Positions 34,321 to 47,010 of a stretch of 64,000 bases of DNA are shown piece by piece. The notes under the pieces are model-generated. The model did no database searches. It saw only the letters and a list, made by a program, of their open reading frames with translations, and was not told the DNA's origin. The stretch is taken from positions 26,328,501-26,392,500 of the forward strand of contig NC_090295.1 of the NCBI RefSeq assembly GCF_037392515.1, written 5' to 3'. The stretch's first letter is position 1; the number at the start of each line of letters is the position of its first letter. The stretch is from Haliotis asinina (Eukaryota > Mollusca > Gastropoda > Lepetellida > Haliotidae). Position numbers and translations under genes: made by a program.

Positions 34321-35529
34321 GAACTAGATCTGCACTCACTCCAGAGGATGAAGAGAAGGCGTATGCACGCACCAGCTCAGGAGGATCGTCACTCTGTCGA
34401 GTGAGTGCCCGAGCATGGGTGAGTGTGCTCGCATGAGTGCACGTGCACGGACAAGTGAGCCAGCACGGACGAGTGAACCAGTGTCTATTCTAGAACTGAA
34501 AATCTAAGGGGTATTTGTCGCCCCCTCACAAAAAGAGGAGGGGGTGTTCAGAAGGGTTTCTCCAAAATGCACCCATGTGTGAAACTGTCCGTGTACATAT
34601 CATAAAACGTGACACTCAAACTCACCAAAAAGGCACACATATCACGAAAGGCACGTGCTCTAGATGCGATGGAAGAGAAAAAAAACACATGTGTTCAGTT
34701 TTTTAGTTGTTGGGGCTTAGGTTTTGACAGTGAAAACTTGCCTCGTTAGTATTGGGAGAATAATAGTTTCTTGAGCCCAATTGTTAGACATTTAGTACTT
34801 AGAAATTTAGTGTTAAGACATTTAGTTGAGGATATTTTCAAACGGGCCTGAAATTTACTGTATTTGTGAATACATTTCTTGTTGAATCAATTTGTGGGTC
34901 CCTTCAGTTCGTTTAGTTGGTTTTCACTGTAAATATTATTTAATTTAGTTTTGTCCAAGGTTGAAATATTACCTACAGCCACCCAGTTTATTTTTTACTT
35001 GCACATAGTTTCTAGGACCCTTTCAGTTCGCTTAGTTTGGTGTATTTCTTTTCAGACCGATTTTTTTAAACAAAGACTTCCACTGTGCATTCCTCCGCTA
35101 CAGGGGGGAATACTTGTATTGCCGTCTTTCAAAATAGCGTACTTGTATCCATATGAATAAAGAATACCAACAATTTTTAAAAAAATTTTCAAGCTGAATT
35201 CTCTTTCTGTAATGATTGAAATGATTATGAAGCACTTAACCAAGAACTGAACTTGATTCCTTAAGATTCACATCTTGAAAACTCTGTTCATTGCTTACAA
35301 ATAATCTGAAATTGGTCCACATCATGTCCACTCAAAGTCAAGTTCAGAACTTCTCATTGAAATTGTTACATGTTGAAAGAAAATCTTTGAAAGATCGTCC
35401 TTTGCTTTTTGGTCTTGAATTCCTCAAAAGCCTTGCTGGCATCAAAGGTTGAAACAGGTGGGCCCTCAATACTTATTGTCATCAACTCTCTGATTGCCTT
35501 CTCACTCAGTTTGTTTCTATGTGATGTTT
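34321..35529. other. Intergenic, no gene recognised
   Basis: A GAGTGAGTGC/GTGCACGTGCACGG low-complexity stretch lies at about 34395-34485. The rest is AT-rich with no recognised coding region. The hAT pseudogene ends just to the right. Confidence 0.45.
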
Positions 35530-36899
35530 CTATAATGTTCTGACTTGAAGAACATGTTCATAAATTGCAGTCTGAACTGGCAATCCAGTGCCGGCAAGCT
35601 TCAGTAGGCTTGGAAAGAGGTCCTGTTGACAGCTATCAGTAATTTTCCATAACTCATGGAATTTGTCTCTTTGATACTTCTGTTGAATCAGGAGGCGTTT
35701 TAACAAATCAAATTCTTGTCTTGCTGACCCTGCATCGATGAAGGCAGGGACGTCACCCTTATGGCTGCCATGAGTGATGAACACATCTAGTTTCTCTTTA
35801 CCACGACTCTGAAGATTTGTTTCAGGAACAAATGACAAGTCCCTGAATGCCAGCACATCAAAAGATGAAATGACCTTAACGCTTTCAGGGGGCAATTTTG
35901 TGTTGAGATTTTCTATCAGCTTCCAAATAAAGGTTGTCATGGTTGCCTTCACAGCTGCCTCCTGTAGTTTCTTGCGTTTCAGTTCATGCCTATGGAGGTG
36001 ATTGTTATCTGTCAACAGAGACTGGAACTCTTGTGTGTAATGTGCATCATTTTCCTTCAGATACTGAAATTTATGAACTGTACTTGCAACCACTGGCTTC
36101 AGTGATGCAACATCCATCTTTTTGCATCACTAAATCAAGTTCAGTTGTCACTGGTATTTCATCCACTAGACTCCAGGTTAGAGTAGTAAACTTGAAGTTA
36201 GTGATTGACTTCAAAAGAGACGTAGCTCTTGGATGCTTTGATAGTTCAGTTGATTGAAAATATACAACCAGGCTTTTCCAGGATTTGTAGATGGCTTCCA
36301 ATACATTATAGAAGCTGAACCATCTTATATCATTCATTTCTCTTACTTTGAGGTGAGGCTGATTGAGCAATTCCTGTAGCCTAGCTAGTCCGCTGCTTCT
36401 AACTGATGACCCTTGTGAGAGTAGATTTGTACTGTTGCATAATGTCAATCTTGGCAGCAGATTGGCTTGTACATAATGCAAGTCTATGTGCAACGCAATG
36501 GATATTGATAATAAATGGGGATGATCTTCTGAGCTCTGCTTCTACACCATTAACAGATCCCGTCATAGCACCATCATATCCAAAACACATAATTTGTTTC
36601 ACATCAACGCCAAGATCATTGAAGATTGCAAGGAGTTTCTGGGTTTTAGCATCTGCGCCCTTTTCACGTAAGTCAAAATTTCCCAGAAAGTGGGATCTGG
36701 AATTAAAGCCATTGTCAACGAATTTGACATAAACAGTGAACCTTCCTGTCACTGAGATGTCCGTGCTTTCATCTATCAAAATTACTACACAATAAGCATC
36801 CTTTAAATCTCCAATTATTTGAGCCATGATTGTATTCGCAATTGCTTCCTGAATGTCCTCAGCAAGAGACCGACCTGTATGTGGCATTACCCCCAACAT
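35530..36899 (-). pseudogene. hAT-superfamily transposase (C-terminal two thirds), frameshifted
   Basis: Three overlapping minus-strand frames follow one protein. The segment 36899-36399 has VVILIDESTDISVTGRF, a DDE-type block, then CFGYDGAMTGSVNGVEAEL and INIHCVAHRLALC. The segment 36493-36071 has MNDIRWFSFYNVLEAIYKSW. The segment 36117-35530 is the helical C-terminal region. Frameshifts lie near 36410-36490 and 36075-36115, and a further small one near 36860. This domain set is also found in domesticated zinc-finger genes derived from hAT elements, but the breaks argue against function. Confidence 0.75.
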
Positions 36900-36902
36900 T
36901 AA

Positions 36903-38187
36903 AGGTCACATGCAACCAAAAAATCAAACATAATTAAAACACAATTATCACTTATTCATGACATATAATATACATTGCTGCTTTTAAAAAAACAAATAAA
37001 CAAAATTATAAGCGTACAATCGCGATTCAAAAGTGCAATATTTTGTACTTGGGCTTACTTCCCCCGAAACGAAGCCCTCGGGAGACCGAACCCAGTCATA
37101 GCGGGTGGATATGCACTCAAGTGTAACGACGGCTTCCGATTGGCTGTTTCCTTTGCGGATATGCTGAGGGTTCATTGTGTGTACAGAAAGATGATCTGTT
37201 TGATGGGCATTTTAGAAGTATAGCCAGTCACAAGAAAGTAAGAACCTTTGCAGATAACAACTTCTTTTTGTGTACTTGATGCGTCGTTTCAGTATGGATT
37301 CATATACTGTTGTCAAACAAAATCATATACACGAAAAGAAGTCGTTATCCATGAAGAATGTATATAGAGATGTTGGGTTTGGAAAATACATGTTCTCTGA
37401 ATTTGCGCTCGATCCAGTAAAAAACATGTCAGTAGAAATGGTAAACTACTGCATGGCTGGAATCTGTCATTCGTCAAGTACAAAGCAGGACTTGAAACTG
37501 ACAAGAGTTTGCACCAGTTTCCGTCAGATCCAGTCATCCGAAAAAAATGAATGTACATGTAGTTTGTTTGCAACCCACAGATATAAAAACCTGTCATGTG
37601 TATCACACGTGCCTAATTACATAATGTGGCAGACACGGGACTCGGGTGCACGAGTCATAAATCAACTCATTTTCTTTATGTCGTATAGTCTGATAGGTGT
37701 TAAGTTCAAATTGCACGTGGTCAATGATTGAAGCTGTGTATTGCATGTTGTCTTTAGCAGACAGGCAGATAGACATATAGGTGTAAATAAACCAGACACT
37801 GAGCTTTCTCTGTGACAGAGGCTGCTTACTACAATCAGCAAGTTTGTTTATGTAACGAGTAGATTATTTACTTGTTTGTGTACACAACCAAGATTAGACT
37901 ACTGCTCACGGCCTTAGACCCTGGGCATGCATACTGTTCCAAGCTCCGCGAAACTATTCACTGCGCATGCGTTATGGACGCAGCGCAGCACAGCTGTTGA
38001 AACCAGTTTTTCCCCCAGCGCTGGGGGGAATTTAGTGAAACGTTTGAACTCCGATTTCGCGGGCTTTTTTTCATCGCGTTTTTTTCAACTTTATAGATGG
38101 ATTGGCATTTTTTATGATTTGTTGCGGTAAGTGCACACCGAAAGGTACCAGAATCTGCAAAGTTGTGTTTTACGTTGCATGTGACCT
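36903..38187 (+). mobile_element. TTAA-flanked non-autonomous transposon, complete copy (1285 bp)
   Basis: Left end TTAA-AGGTCACATGCAACC and right end GTTGCATGTGACCT-TTAA are perfect inverted repeats of about 14 bp with TTAA duplicated (36899-36902, 38188-38191). It splits the hAT pseudogene. Other copies: 26500-30299 (split), 41110-41948, 50109-50945. It holds no transposase; the 153-codon open frame at 37270-37731 has no recognisable domain. Confidence 0.9.
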
Positions 38188-38300
38188 TTAAGGTTTTGAA
38201 CATTGGTGCAGCCTTCCTTCTCCAACAATTATAACAGAGAACCATACTTTTCAATAGCTATGTTTTCCGTGCAAAGCCAGTATACTATGTCAATAGCTGA
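38188..38300 (-). pseudogene. hAT transposase, 5' continuation beyond the inserted element
   Basis: The minus strand reads ENIAIEKYGSLL and then EKEGCTNVQN up to the TTAA. Sequence on the far side of the element (36898 downward) continues with NVGGNAT, so the TTAA element landed in this gene. Confidence 0.55.
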
Positions 38301-38580
38301 CTTAGCAGACAATTCCTCATTGGATACTAACTAAATTAGACACAGATGCCTCTATTCTGGTTTGTGACTTCGTCTTTGCTATAAAGGAAACTGGTGGTCA
38401 CTGGTTTGTGCATGATAGGTAGTGTAGATGTACGAAAGTACAACTACCACCACTGAAAAGTATTGCTCATTTTATTTTGACTACAATAATCACATATCAT
38501 AGCACCAAGCTCATTTTGAGAGAGCAATGGCCATTCTTTCAACAATTTTTTCTGAAAAACACTTTTTTTTTTTTTTTAGA
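38301..38580. other. Intergenic, no feature recognised
   Basis: AT-rich sequence ending in a long poly-T tract (38562-38577) ahead of the exon-like segment. Confidence 0.4.
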
Positions 38581-38581
38581 G

Positions 38582-38647
38582 CCTTAGGGACTGGGGTCGG
38601 TCTTGGGGTTTTGCTCGCATTTCAATTCACATGTCTCTTTAACAGAC
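38582..38647 (+). CDS. Possible divergent mic10-like exon 2
   Basis: After a 15-T tract and AG lies a 66-base open segment encoding ALGTGVGLGVLLAFQFTC and LFNR, followed by a GT donor (GTATCA). It matches mic10 exon 2 in phase at both ends (1 and 1), in the GxGxGxG glycine pattern and in the closing F-N-R before the donor. It is 6 codons longer than exon 2. No partner exons 1 or 3 were found nearby, so it could be an exon of a duplicate gene, a relic, or chance. Confidence 0.35.
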
Positions 38648-38779
38648 GTATCAGTCATGGGAGACGTGGCTAACACTGTTGCTTTCTCGGTCTTCTCGTC
38701 AATGAAGTAGATCTTAATAAGCCTCCCCAGCTCGAGCATCCTTGAGGTAAAGAATGAAGATCAGGGTCAGAACAACTGG

Positions 38780-40475
38780 AGTTTTCCACCCTTAGCCGTT
38801 CCCATACATCTCCATCTCCAGTGGGTGAATGTCTTCAAATCGACTGGAAGAAGCAGGAAATTCCCAACGGTGAATACGTCATGAAGATTCTTCGAGATGA
38901 CTGCAACGTACCACTGCAAACTACACCTCCGATCACAAGAGATGAGCTACACCTCCGATCACAAGAGATGACGAAATTATCTTTGACACATATTCCGACA
39001 CTGCTACCTGGAAGACAATTTGTCTACATCAGCTTCAAGCGGTGGAAGTTTTTTCGCGTGCTTTATTCATCTAGACACACCAAACAGCATTGTTACGGAC
39101 AAGCCTAAATGCTAGCAAGGCTATCGCCGTTTGAACAAGATGATCAGTTATCTACTACACCGATGACATCACGTCTACAATATAATTGGTCCCCGGGATA
39201 CAACGCCCAGTAGAGAAAGCCAGTGACGTAACATCTACAATCTGATTCGTCCTCGAGAGACAACGCCTTGTGCAGAATGTGATGTTATTTTTCCAGTGTT
39301 CGGAAGTCGTCTACATTTTACCTACAGTTATTCAATGATGGAAAGATCGTTTACACGCGTTTACACGCTAGATTAGCAATCTACAGCGTCATTTGATTGT
39401 TCAGACAGCATAGAGATCTTCTACAGCAGACTCAACGTTTTTCAAAGTCAAGAACTGTGAAATGAAAGGCGAGCAAGGTTGACCCAGAGGTATGGGGACA
39501 CTTACGCGCACAGACCAGGTCAAATGACATCAGGATGCAGAAGCTAGCCTAGTCACAGTTTCGGTGCCTATTTTACAGCTGGCTGACACGTTGCTAAAAG
39601 TGAAGAACAAGGATCTCCCTCAGGACAAGCTGAATGTCACTAGTCTCGCCAAGCTGGCTACGGATGCAATTTCCCCCATAAGCCATGCTAATACTAAGCT
39701 CAACCTCAGCAGGCGCAAAATGGTAAAGCCCTGTTTGAACAAGCAGTTTCAACAGCTCTGCTCTCCACAGACACCAATGTCTTCTCTTTTGTTTGGCGAT
39801 AACCTGGCGGAAACCATCAAAGACATGAGTGCCAATAACAGGGTTTAGCGGTCAGCTAACCAACAGTAATGTGTTTTCCAGCCCACGACCCAGCAGAGCA
39901 CCATTGTCACGGGATCGGCCTCCAACTTCTAAATGCCTTTGAAACAACTTATACGACATCATCATGGAGATGAGGCAGTCTCAGTGCTCAACCGATTCAC
40001 CAACTTGTTAACCAAGAAGACACGAAATGACAACCAACTTACATTCCTTCGGAGATGCCGGGATATCTGTCTACTGTTATGTGTATATATACTACATCCC
40101 TTTAGTTGCAACGGTCAGACGACAGGAGGGCATTTGTCACGTGAGGATGCAGTGCTTCACATCAACTACTTATGTGTTATGAGTTATTAGAGGCTTTCCT
40201 CACTCTTCGAACTTATTGTTCAAACATGTCTATGTGCCACATTAAACTTTTGATTGACAATACCACTGCTGTTGCAGTGTGAGCTTTATGACAAGAACCT
40301 TGGATATAGTGCTTTGAATTCAGCTAGATCAGCATTGTCTTCTGTGATTATTCTAGTGCCCACCCAAGGTGCAGTAGCTGTCACCCACCCTATATGGGTT
40401 TCAAACACTTTAAAGTCTCACTCTTATCTCGCTGCCGCTGTCTCACATGGGCCCTATACTTGTGATTAGTTTCAT
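38780..40475 (+). mobile_element. DIRS-like retroelement remnant (gag and recombinase pieces)
   Basis: The frame at 39564-39848 resembles DIRS gag C-terminal regions (ISHANTKLNLSRRKMVKP, then LNKQFQQLCSPQTPMSSLLF). Near 40230-40340 come LLIDNTTAVAV (RNase H-like) and LGYSALNSARSALSSVI (tyrosine recombinase-like). The reverse transcriptase is missing between them. All pieces are on the plus strand with frameshifts. Confidence 0.5.
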
Positions 40476-41109
40476 ATAATCTTAATCAAACTTCAACTTA
40501 CATGTAAGTCTCGTTTAATTTCCAATTCTGGATGCCCACTGTGGTCACACTAGGTATTGACTTAGCGCCACCACGCGTCTCCATGTGACACTCAAACTGA
40601 CTTTCCTCGACTGCATTCCCAGTGTGCAATTTCGCAACTGGGGTGGGGTGGGCGGGGAGGTATTTGTGTGGATGAGGGGGAGAGTATATTATATTTTTGG
40701 AAGAACAGTCAGAGCTCTGTTTTACATAGAAATTTCCGTGTCTCGTGAAAGTTACAGAGTGTCCTTCAACAATATGTTGACCTTTGTCACATTTATTTCT
40801 GTTACATTTGGTAACAATTCAATGTTAATTTCTTAATGTGCACTTTGCTTTGCTTGGGATCTTAAAGATTCTGATTTTGTCTTTTGCTTCTTATTATTTT
40901 TCTTTGTCTTATTTTTCTAGATTTCCAAAACAATGTTGAAATCTAGAAATGTACATTACACAATGTCATTTTAGAAAATGGTCAAATGTAACATGTGGCA
41001 TATTTGGGGTTAAGCGGCTCACCTTGTGTACTGGCGATTAGGTGCCTGACTCGAAGGGTGCGGATTCGAATACCGGAAGGGCCTCAACCAAACATGTGCT
41101 AGAATTTGT
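40476..41109. other. Intergenic; possible tRNA-like SINE head
   Basis: No gene is recognised. At 41015-41075, 'gtgcctgactcgaagggtgc' followed by 'ggattcgaat' resembles a tRNA-like B box, perhaps a SINE head. Confidence 0.3.
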
Positions 41110-41948
41110 ACTTTAGTTAGAAGGAAGTCTCTATCACAGACAAAACTCTATATCTGATTTATTGACGTCTATGTGTTTGCCTGTCTGTCTGCTAATGACA
41201 ATATGCAGTTCAGAACTTCACTCATTGACCCCACGCAATTTGAACTTAACACCCATCAGGCTATACACCATAAACAAAACACACTGCTTTCTGTCACACT
41301 ATGCAGTTACACAGACAGGCAGGTGTGATACTTGTACACATGATATGTTATGATGTTTGTTGTTGCAAACGAACTGCATCGATTTTTCTCGGATGGCTGG
41401 ATCTCGGATCAAGTGAAAAACGGTGCGAACTCTGATTGTCCGTTTCAAGTCCTGCTTTTTACCTGGACGAGCGACAGTTTCCAGCCACGCAGTAGTTCAC
41501 CATCTTGGTATTTGTTAACCGGTTTGAACGCAGATGAAAAGTGCATGTATTTACAAATCCTAACATAACTCGTGCTTGACAACGGTACAAGGTTCCACAT
41601 CGAGACGTCGCATCGTATACAATAAAAGAATTTGTCACCCATAAAGAATCATACTATCTTATAACTCACCATACTTCTAAAGTGCCAAACAAACAGATGA
41701 TCTCTATATACACACGCAATGAAAAGACTTCGATACACTAGTGTACACACCCACCCGCTCTGACTGGGTTCGATCTCGCAGATGTTTCGTTTCGAGGGAA
41801 GTAAACCCAGTTGCAAAATATTGCACATTTGATTCGTGATTGTACACTTATTATTTTGTTATTTGTGTTTTTGTTCACAATCGGCAATGTCATGAACAAG
41901 TGATAATTGTTTCTTAACTATGTGTCAGTTTTTGGTTGCACGTGACCT
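41110..41948 (-). mobile_element. TTAA-flanked element, reverse partial copy
   Basis: The sequence matches the reverse complement of 36903-38187 from about its middle to its left end, which reads GTTGCACGTGACCT-TTAA (TTAA at 41949-41952). The other end is truncated near 41110. Confidence 0.8.
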
Positions 41949-42059
41949 TTAAAAGACATAGCAGTACTAGATAATTTTGATAAATGGTTTGTAAAAAGAT
42001 AAATATTTTATCATTGGTAGTTAGATGAATAACTGAAATGGTTAGAGGTTAGTGTACCA

Positions 42060-42330
42060 TCAAAGCGTGCTGAAGTATTGTGAAAGTATTGTCCTCCTGA
42101 GAGGGTACGTAAGCCCCAAAGCATTCAAGGTAAATTTAAACCTACTACTAGTTTTAATCGTGGCATATATGTTCTTTAAATTTGTTGCTAGATTATCGAA
42201 ACTGCTAATAGCTGAAGGGATGGTTTAAATCCAGCTAGGTTCCATGCATGAAGCAAAAGTACTCTTAGCCCCCATGGTCCCAAGCGTGGTGATCTACCTT
42301 CAGCTGCTGGCAATATATAGCCTGCCTTCA
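42060..42330 (+). repeat. 5'-truncated LINE copy (3' UTR only)
   Basis: 'attgtcctcctgagagggta' and 'ccccatggtccc' with 'gtggtgatctacctt' repeat the 3' UTR at 21755-21985. It is the typical product of truncated LINE insertion. Confidence 0.8.
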
Positions 42331-42504
42331 TATTCAATTCTTATTCATAGTTAAATATTTTAGAGTTCAGTACTAGTTTTAAATTAAATTAGATCTTTTA
42401 GTGACCTTTGTTCAGGGAGTTTCATAATTTACCTTAATCTATTATAAAAATATAATCTGTCATCAGTCACCATAAGCCTGAAATAATGCAGGAGTGACTT
42501 AAAA

Positions 42505-42510
42505 GTTACA

Positions 42511-42582
<72 letters not shown>

Positions 42583-42970
42583 CTTCAGTGCCAAAAATGA
42601 GTCCCGAATCTGGAAAAAAGTAATTCAGATTCGGGATTTGAATGAGGTTCAAAAATGGAAAACTACATTGGTTGTTTATGTTTTCAAGATACCCTGGCTC
42701 AAAGGAGCACCTAGTACATTTGAAGGGGTAAGGTAATGTATAGTGACACTGTTGGTCATAATTGCGAATCCGAAAAAAATGTTCAGATTCTTGAAAAATA
42801 TTCAAAACCAAACATGAAGAAAAGTCTAACTTGAGGTTGAAATGGAAAAACGTAGGTTTTTGTCTTAATGTTTTTTAGATTTGAATCCCGAAGCTGAAAA
42901 GAAATATTCATCGATACATAGATACATACATAGATCCATTGATACATACATAGATGCATACATAGAAAGG

Positions 42971-43011
<41 letters not shown>

Positions 43012-43330
43012 ACGTACGTACGTACGTACATAGATAGGTTTGGATGTTCATGTTTACTAGCGGACCCTAGTACCTTAGAAGGGTTGAGATAGTGTATATT
43101 GAGGCTGTTGGTCATAACTCCGAATCTGAAAAATATATTCAGATTCGGGATTCAAATGCCGAAACGCGAATATGAAAAAAGTCTAACTTGAGGCTGAAAT
43201 ATGGAAAAATGTAGGATTGGGTGTACATGATTTTAAGATTTGAATCCCGAAAAAAAAATTCATACATACATACATACATACATACATACATACATACATA
43301 CATACATACATACATACATACATACATGCA
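42505..43330. repeat. Three tandem units, each carrying a different microsatellite
   Basis: Non-repetitive blocks such as 'aaaagtctaacttgagg' with 'gatttgaatcccgaa', and 'tgttggtcataa', recur with a period of about 350 bp. Between them lie (ACGC)n at 42509-42582, (AC)n then (CGTA)n at 42971-43029, and (CATA)n at 43258-43326. Long frames across them are microsatellite translations. Confidence 0.75.
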
Positions 43331-43439
43331 GAATGCAATGGTGAATCTAGAAAAGCAAAATCTGGGATGTGAAGAGAAATTCAAATTCGATTCGAATTCT
43401 GAATCCCCAATCCGTTTCTTACTTCATGTTCCCGCTTCG

Positions 43440-43900
43440 TTCAGAACCTGAAGTGGTGCCTTTTGCTATTTATAGGTATTTGTGATTTATTATTTTCTTA
43501 TTTTCTCGGTTTCCATAAAAACGTTTCGGACTTTTTCTCAAAAGTGAGAGGTGTGTTTCGTTTCCGGAAGGAAGTATCTCCGAAACTTGTTAATATCTTT
43601 CAGTATAACTGAGATCTGTGTGGCAGATCCCAAAGTGGTGCATTTTGCTCTTTACAGGTTTTTGTGATTATAATTTTCTCAGTTTCAATGGACTTAGTCT
43701 CAAAATGAAGGGAAGGGCTATACCTCAAAAACCGTTAAACATTTTTGTGCAAAACTTGGTAGATATGTGTGGCAGAACCCAAAGTGGTGCCTTTTGCTAT
43801 TTACAGATATATGGCATTTATAGTTTTCATGACTTCCGTGGCTATGATTCAAACTTACTCTACGAAAACATCAAGTAAGTGTCAGATGATTTTTCCTTTC
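43440..43900 (+). repeat. Satellite-family array
   Basis: About 2.5 monomers of the 172-bp family, with 'aagtggtgccttttgctatt' at about 43452 and 43787 and diverged 'ccggaaggaagtatctccga'. Confidence 0.8.
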
Positions 43901-45169
43901 AAATATGTGGGGTCTAGGGGGATATGTGATCTTCTGATAACTCTTGTTCTTTTGCGTCCAGGTTCCAAGAAGTAGAAATACATTTGTATCGCTAATATTT
44001 GTGTTCCTGTGATAAAGTGAGTTCCAGTGTACTATTGACGACAGACTATGGGTTACGAGTGAGATACGTGTGTATTTCCATATGTATCGTGGAAGAATAA
44101 AATTAATATACACGATATATATAACATTGAATCACATATGCTAAACATGTCATCATTAAAGATACAGTGCTTAAATGCGTCTGTCAACAATCATATACAG
44201 ATATTACGCCATGCAATATAACACAGGTCACTTACGTGATGAGAAAATGTACCCTGTGGGTGACACGAGAGTGTGTCGACAAATAAGCAGCCGGACAGTC
44301 AGGTCATGAAATAACCCCGTATAAGTACCACACACTGACGAAATATATTCTTTGTCAAGGAGATAGGATAACGTAAGGATAAAAGCAAACATGCATTATT
44401 CATGACACATATCATTCTTACATGATACAGAAAATAGGTACCAAACAAGAACTACTAGCCGTCATATTGGCAAGACATATAGAAAACAAACCACAAGCAT
44501 ATTCATGCAAGTTAATTGGTAGACTGGCTTGTATTGGCTTGTGTTTGGTTTATGCTGAGAATTTATACCTGTTTTGTGCAATGATTAATGTTATGGTTTA
44601 ATTAAATACGTATGTTACAGTTGAAATGTATACTACCTAACGACCAAACTATAACTTCCATCCAATACTGGAAGTGAAGTTCAGTTAGTTAGTAAGATGG
44701 CGGATGACGTGTATCTTTTAAATAACTGACCAAATAACTGTGAAGCTAATGGAACTAAGATACCAAAGACGTTGATTTTAAAAAATAGACTAATCCAAAT
44801 ACCCTTAAATACAAAATAAAACAACCCTCTGACACAGAAAAGCTCATTATAAGCAAACACCATAGGCAGAACTGACAACTAACTGCCACTTAAATACACA
44901 AAAAATCGTCGTCTGCGATACCACTATTTCCTGAAATAAGATAATCACTATTAGTTATGTACACAATCTACAAACACTTAAGTCATCCCTGTTACATTTC
45001 TGCTTATTCTACTTGATGAAATACTCCATAAGCGTAGCCCCTGCTGTCAGTGCAACATATATGTGAATCGAACCCTGCCGCCTCCCCTGTTTTTGAGAAA
45101 TCAGTCAAACGCTCTCTATCAATTTATTGCGGTCACACGTACCTTTACAAACTCGACATATTAATACTT
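43901..45169. other. Intergenic, no feature recognised
   Basis: AT-rich sequence. A few 60-80 codon frames (43871-44113, 44681-44878) show no domain. Confidence 0.5.
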
Positions 45170-45660
45170 GAAATGAACTCCCATTCATAGTGGGGGGAGA
45201 GATTGTTAAAGCGCCAGGCTAGTGATCCAGCAAGGTTGAGGTGCCTGGATCGTGGCCACCTGTGACTGGGTGTAAAAAACCTTGGAGTCAACTTTGTGTG
45301 TAGACTCTTTCCATGTTGCAACAACATCTAGTGTGCAGTACATACCCCTGTGCACTTAAAAGAACCCACGAAGCCGTTGGCATATGACCAAATGGTGGCC
45401 ACGTGAACACGTACATACACCTAGTTGCTGGTACAGCAACGTGCAGTAAACTTGGACAAAGTATTGTGACCATGCGTCCCAGTCCACCCAGCTGCGAACT
45501 GGGTACCTCGTTAGGATGAGAGAGCCACAATAAACTCGGTGCGGCTAGTGGCAGCAAGAGATGTATACTCCCCAGGGAGTTGAGGTTGATAATTCGATGT
45601 GACGCTGAGACTGACATCCAAGGATCGAGGGAAACAAATACCAGCGCCTTGAGCAAGCAA
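45170..45660 (+). repeat. Dispersed SINE-like repeat, family 2
   Basis: It begins near 'gattgttaaagcgccaggct', reminiscent of a tRNA-like head, and shares its 3' half with the inverted copy at 25140-25360. The 122-codon minus-strand frame across it (45288-45656) is a repeat translation. Confidence 0.65.
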
Positions 45661-46847
45661 TAGTTACATGGATATGTGCGCTATTTAAATATCCTTAATA
45701 ATAATAACCCGGTGCACGTGCAGTGCTCTGAATAAGTGAATTTGGCTCAACACCGCTTTCAGCAGTATTCATCTTTCACTTTTATAACGGCTTCACACGG
45801 CATATAGGATGAACCTCACCATCATATGTTTTGGGTCGCACTAGGGGCGCAACTCCATTGCGAGGCCTCAATTGATCCCGGCGCCAAGTATACTGGTTGA
45901 CAAGTATTAGATGAGCCATGACCTGACAAATGGCCCCAGAACATTCCATTTGAAACAAGAGGGAAACAGGTTGTCGTCTAAATATTAAAATGTTCAATTT
46001 CCTCGTGCGAATCGTGTCTTGCTTAACGAAATTTCTCTACGAGACACTTGATAAACAGTAGCGGTATTGATTTCACGCCACCGTCAGCGTGTATTGCACG
46101 TGCTTAGTCCACGACCTACCTCATGTACCAGTAGCAGCCGAGTGTATTCGTCTTCATTCCTTGTCCAGCCTACTTGTCACAAACGCGTTTACTGCGCAGG
46201 CTCATCTAATGCGTGTCAAGCACTAGGTAATAGACAGAAAAAGGAACGCGAGATTGTGACACTTGACCAATCACGCGATCTCGCTATGTCGCGTTCTCAT
46301 GTTTTTAAAGATAGTTACACATAAGTGTATGGACAACTGGTACAAAAGCATGACATCGTGAGAATGCCCCTTACAGCATTTCGTACTTTATACGCAAGGA
46401 TGTACGAAAGACAATTAAAACGCCTGAACTGTTATCGCACAAGAATAAACAGTGTGTGTGCGGTGTGAGGGTTTGTCTGCGAAGGGAGTGCACATATTTA
46501 TAACGCAATACATGTCATGAATTAACAGCATGCACCTTCGAAGAATGAAGCGTGTTATACATCTGCATTACTTAACAGGCCATGATCTTGGTATCTTGCA
46601 GTATTCAGGAACCCGGACCTAGAGTGAGTAAAACGGGAAACATGAAATACACTCAGTGATGTTAGTACTTCGCACAGATGAGTGTAACATCAATTCCCGC
46701 CTCGTTTCGAGGCAGGTCCAGTGTAGGTTTTGTCTGATTAACGTTTTATTTTTGTTTACTGTTTAACGCCTACTCATCTTTAGATAACAGCTATATGATT
46801 GCCACTTGTAAACTACACGCCATGAACAAAGTCGAGAGTTTGGGTAA
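45661..46847. other. Intergenic, no feature recognised
   Basis: Two short frames (45782-45997 minus, 46067-46324 plus) show no recognisable domain, and no repeat family was identified. Confidence 0.45.
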
Positions 46848-47010
46848 GTTTAGTTTTACACCGCTTTTAGCAATATTCTAGCAATATCACGAAGGAGGTC
46901 ACCAGAAATGATCCTCTCATATTGTACCCATGTGGTAATCGAACAGGGGTCTTCAGTGTGACGACCGAACACTTTAACAATAGGTTACTGACTCGGCTAC
47001 CCCACCGTCG
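46848..47010 (-). repeat. tRNA-derived SINE (inverted copy)
   Basis: The reverse complement of the 16501 family, with 'gttcgattaccacatgggta' as the B-box region and 'gatattgctagaatattgct' behind it. Confidence 0.75.

Noticed and set aside
42506..43451. Open frames of 76-110 codons around 42.5-43.4 kb
   Set aside because: They consist of microsatellite translations (ACVRACVR, MYVCMYVC, HTYIHTYI).
46067..46324. 85-codon frame as a host gene
   Set aside because: Ser/Arg-rich with no recognisable domain or splice context.
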